From an uncultured Lachnospiraceae bacterium (GTDB taxonomy: Bacteria > Bacillota > Clostridia > Lachnospirales > Lachnospiraceae): a stretch of 62,891 nucleotides of DNA. The stretch lies in NCBI GenBank assembly GCA_949502235.1, contig CATBDC010000019.1, forward strand, positions 1 to 62,891. The letters run 5' to 3'. The position numbers and the translations under genes are program-made. The notes below the pieces were generated by a model. That model did not search any database. It worked only from the letters and a program-made list of their open reading frames with translations, and was not told where the DNA came from. This document shows positions 60,390-62,891 of this stretch, piece after piece. How positions within the stretch are numbered: the stretch's first letter is position 1; every line of letters begins with the position of its first letter.

Positions 60390-61283
60390 ATGCAGATAAA
60401 TATTAGCGAGAACCAGAAGGAAATAAAGGCACACGGAAATTATGAGTTTCCAGTGGGAATCAATGTGGAAGCTATTCAGGCTTACGAACAGGGGACATTT
60501 CTGTGGCACTGGCATCCAGAGATTGAGCTTACCTGGGTAATGTCAGGGGAGATCGAGTATCATGTAAATGACAGGCAGTATATTCTGAAAAAGGGAGAGG
60601 GCCTCTTTGGAAACAGTAATACATTACATTCCGGGTACAGGAAGGACGGGCAGGAATGTGTGTATCTGTCGGTGACATTTCACCCAAGGTTCCTGTATGG
60701 CTATGAGAACAGCGTGCTTCAGACTAAATATGTGGATTACATAACAGCAAATGATATGTGGCACTCCCTGAAGCTTGAAAAGCATGTTGCGTGGCATCAG
60801 GAGATTATCGGGGGACTGAAGAAAATCTATGAGCTGTCTAAAGAGCCTCCTGCAGATTACGAGCTGGAGGTGCATATAATTCTGCTTGAAATCTGGCAGA
60901 GACTGTACCGTTTCTTTTTGTCCCTTCCGGAGAAGGAGAAAAAGCCCCAGAAGCATCTGGAAAGGCTTAAGGATATCATAGCGTATATACAGGAAAATTA
61001 CAGCCGGGAGCTCACACTTGACGAAGTGGCAGGGCATGTAAATATCTGTAAAAGCGAGTGCTGCCGTTTTTTTAAAAAGCATATGGGTATGACAATTATG
61101 GAGTATATTCTGTTCCTTAGGATTCAGAACAGTCTTTCTTATCTGAAAAAGGGGGAGAGCGTGACGAAAACCGCCGGACTTGTGGGATTTTCAAGCCCGG
61201 CGTATTATGGGCAGATATTTAAGAGGTATATGAAGTGTACACCCAGGGAGTATCAGAAAGGCGGAGGGGAGGAGGGATTGTAA
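60390..61283 (+). CDS. AraC-family regulator of galactose genes (inferred)
   Basis: This 297-aa protein has the same architecture as the regulator at 18111: a cupin sensor (LWHWHPEIELTWVMSGEIEY) and C-terminal AraC helices (LDEVAGHVNICKSECCRFF, LVGFSSPAYYGQIFKRYMKC). It is divergent from galKT, which suggests it activates them, most likely in response to galactose. The last 31 bp overlap the convergent broken ATPase gene. Confidence 0.88.
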   Translation: MQINISENQKEIKAHGNYEFPVGINVEAIQAYEQGTFLWHWHPEIELTWVMSGEIEYHVNDRQYILKKGEGLFGNSNTLHSGYRKDGQECVYLSVTFHPRFLYGYENSVLQTKYVDYITANDMWHSLKLEKHVAWHQEIIGGLKKIYELSKEPPADYELEVHIILLEIWQRLYRFFLSLPEKEKKPQKHLERLKDIIAYIQENYSRELTLDEVAGHVNICKSECCRFFKKHMGMTIMEYILFLRIQNSLSYLKKGESVTKTAGLVGFSSPAYYGQIFKRYMKCTPREYQKGGGEEGL

Positions 61284-62726
61284 TCCACGATCTCCTCCAG
61301 GCCGCATAAACGTAAATGAGAGTTCCCCCTGGCCTCATCTAGCATTTTATTATCAAATCCTGATTCTGAAAATAAAATATAATAAAATTCGGCATGTTCC
61401 TTTTGCAAATTTAATTTTGCGGCAGTGTCAAGATACTCTAAATAGCGGAAAGGGCGCCCCTTGAATTTACATTCGCCGACCAGATATTTATCCATCTGCC
61501 GGGAGACCGCAAGGAGGTCAATTTCTGTTTCAGTAATTTTCTGGCTGCTATTTTTAGAAGTATTCCTGACAGTAGTTTTCCTAAACCAGCGGCCTATTCT
61601 GGAATAGCGGAAAGGAAGCTGGTTTGCTTTCTGCAGCTCTTGTACATATTGTTTACAAATATCTTCAAAAGTGAGTGATGCAAATTCGTGTAGGGACGGT
61701 TTGACTGCATACTCATATACGCCATCTATATCTCCTGTCTCAAGGTCAGAATAGTTTGTAAAAGCAAAGGCATACCAGAAGCGGAAAAAATTATCAGCCA
61801 GTTTATAAATTCCGCGATTTATATTAGTTTTTCTTTTAAAGAAGTATTTACAGGAAATTCACGTTCTATTATTTCCAGTTCAATTAAATTTCTCAAATAC
61901 ACACTGGCTTTAGAGGTATCTCCTATAAGAGACCTTTGACTGATATCATTTAAACAGGTGCTGCCAAGGGCGACAGCTTCAATTAATGAGTTGTAAATGG
62001 AAGTTTCTCTAAGCTCCTGGCGAAGTAAAAAGTCAATTTCACTGTATAAAATACATCCTTTTGTTAATATATTTTGTTTGATATTATCTTCCAAAGACAG
62101 TGAGGGATTAAACTGGCTGAGATAATGGGGAATTCCGCCAAGAACAGAGTATGCCAGTACCTTGTCCCGCGCAGAATAGTCCGGAAAAAATTTTACTGCA
62201 TCATAAAAGCTCATTTCAGTCATTTTATAAATTCCGGTTGCCCTTCCGTAAAGGGGGTTTTTCTCAGCCAGCAGATCTTTTTCGATAAAGCTCATAGCAC
62301 TTCCGCAAAGGATAAGCATAACGTCAGAATCCTTCAGAATCTCATCCCATAAATTCTGCAATATTGAAGGAATTTCCGGATTGGTTTTGCACATGTAAGG
62401 AAATTCATCAATTACAAGCAGCTTCTTTCTGCCATGACAAGGTAAGTCCAATACGGCAAGAAATGCTTTTTCCCAGTCAGAGAAAGTGGTGATATATTGT
62501 CTGGCAGGAATATTCTCCTTTAATAATTTTTCGGAAAAGCGGTTAAGCTGCATCTGGTCAGTACATTCCCGGCATGAAAAAACACATGTGGTTTATTTTT
62601 ACAGAACTCTTTTAATGTTTCGGTTTTGCCTATGCGGCGGCGTCCGTATAGCACAATCAGCTGCCCCCGGGATGCGCTGTATTTATTTTCTAAAAATTGT
62701 AATTCCTTTTCACGTCCAATAAACAT
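61253..62726 (-). pseudogene. AAA-type ATPase (DUF234/archaeal-ATPase family), broken by two frameshifts
   Basis: Three reading frames join into one protein of about 490 residues. It begins MFIGREKELQFLENKY at 62726 (GGAGGGG ahead), with Walker A LYGRRRIGKTE. After a one-base loss in a T6 run on the coding strand (62577-62582) it continues through SCRECTDQMQLNRF, Walker B KLLVIDEFPYM, and a sensor region LILCGSAMSFIEKD. After a second one-base loss in an A5 run (61828-61832) it continues KTNINRGIYKLADNFFRFWY and ends with a DUF234-like part (YLVGECKFKG). The rest is intact. Either this is a young pseudogene or both losses are sequencing errors. Confidence 0.85.
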
Positions 62727-62839
62727 ATGACCCCTCCGATTCTCTAATCGTGATTTACTAAATCGTGATTTGATAATATTATGCACCTGAAATATAAAAA
62801 AGCAAGTCTAAAACCAAGTAATTGTGAAAAGAAGCAATT

Positions 62840-62876
62840 GTTACTGTTCACTCCGCAATGTCATTAAGTTAGTAAC
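62840..62876. repeat. GTTACTG-family partial repeat at window end
   Basis: GTTACTGTTCACTCCG starts it, and GTAAC at 62872-62876 ends it, with an unrelated middle. It lies about 110 bp upstream of the broken ATPase start. The window ends 15 bp later, so longer modules cannot be seen. Confidence 0.45.
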
Positions 62877-62891
62877 GAACTGCCTGAAATG

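Overview
The window looks like chromosomal DNA of an anaerobic gut-type Lachnospiraceae (Bacillota, Clostridia). The reasons are moderate GC, strong AGGAGG ribosome binding sites, an oxygen-independent class III ribonucleotide reductase, a split two-subunit transketolase, an EcfA1-EcfA2-EcfT-TruA block, a membrane pyrophosphatase, a double-cubane-cluster reductase set and a type 2 GalT. I cannot name genus or species.

Layout. 1-2.3 kb: a peptidase M23 remnant and a tandem-duplicated Rpn (PD-(D/E)XK) gene whose second copy is broken. 2.3-6.7 kb: a GyrI-like/YafY pair under a shared operator, a nested repeat cluster, and NrdR boxes ahead of nrdD, which carries a fused glutaredoxin-like domain. 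6.8-23.2 kb: a large sugar or polyol island. It holds the split transketolase, two sister PfkB kinases, a LacI regulator, an inositol-phosphate-synthase homologue, a SIS isomerase, an ABC importer, a class II aldolase, a VOC protein, an AraC regulator, a binding lipoprotein, an MFS transporter and a Gfo/Idh dehydrogenase. Matching LacI-type operators at three promoters tie the transketolase to the kinase/INO1/ABC genes. A matching element before the binding protein and before the dehydrogenase ties those two to AraC control. Together this reads as one uncharacterised uptake and catabolic pathway. 23.4-33.5 kb: housekeeping and accessory genes (YkgJ, GntR, proC, a lipoprotein plus C39-like pair, cyclophilin, EamA, a four-part flavoprotein/rhodanese/siroheme/ferredoxin fusion, a hydrolase). 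33.7-42.8 kb: ECF transporter core, truA, a cysteine desulfurase-like protein, the double-cubane reductase set and hppA. 43.2-50.0 kb: an Rpn paralogue, the larBCE nickel-pincer cofactor genes, and a PII-like/DUF1538 pair. 50.1-56.5 kb: isoaspartyl dipeptidase, tRNA-Ser(CGA), a membrane protein pair with an M20 amidohydrolase, and their divergent regulator. 57-62.9 kb: a YbaK deacylase, galT-galK, an AraC regulator, and an AAA ATPase broken by two homopolymer frameshifts.

The intergenic DNA is unusually rich in structure. I see three dispersed palindrome families. One has GGGGAC ends and sits just after stop codons. One has GTTACTGTTCAC ends and short direct repeats at its borders, as expected of a transposed miniature element. 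One is a GCGTCAAAAGG palindrome. In addition, 20240-20714 holds two inverted copies of an approximately 240-nt element whose stems differ in sequence but keep pairing, which strongly suggests a conserved structured RNA or DNA of unknown identity. I regard this element and the 6.8-23.2 kb pathway as the best candidates for something undescribed.
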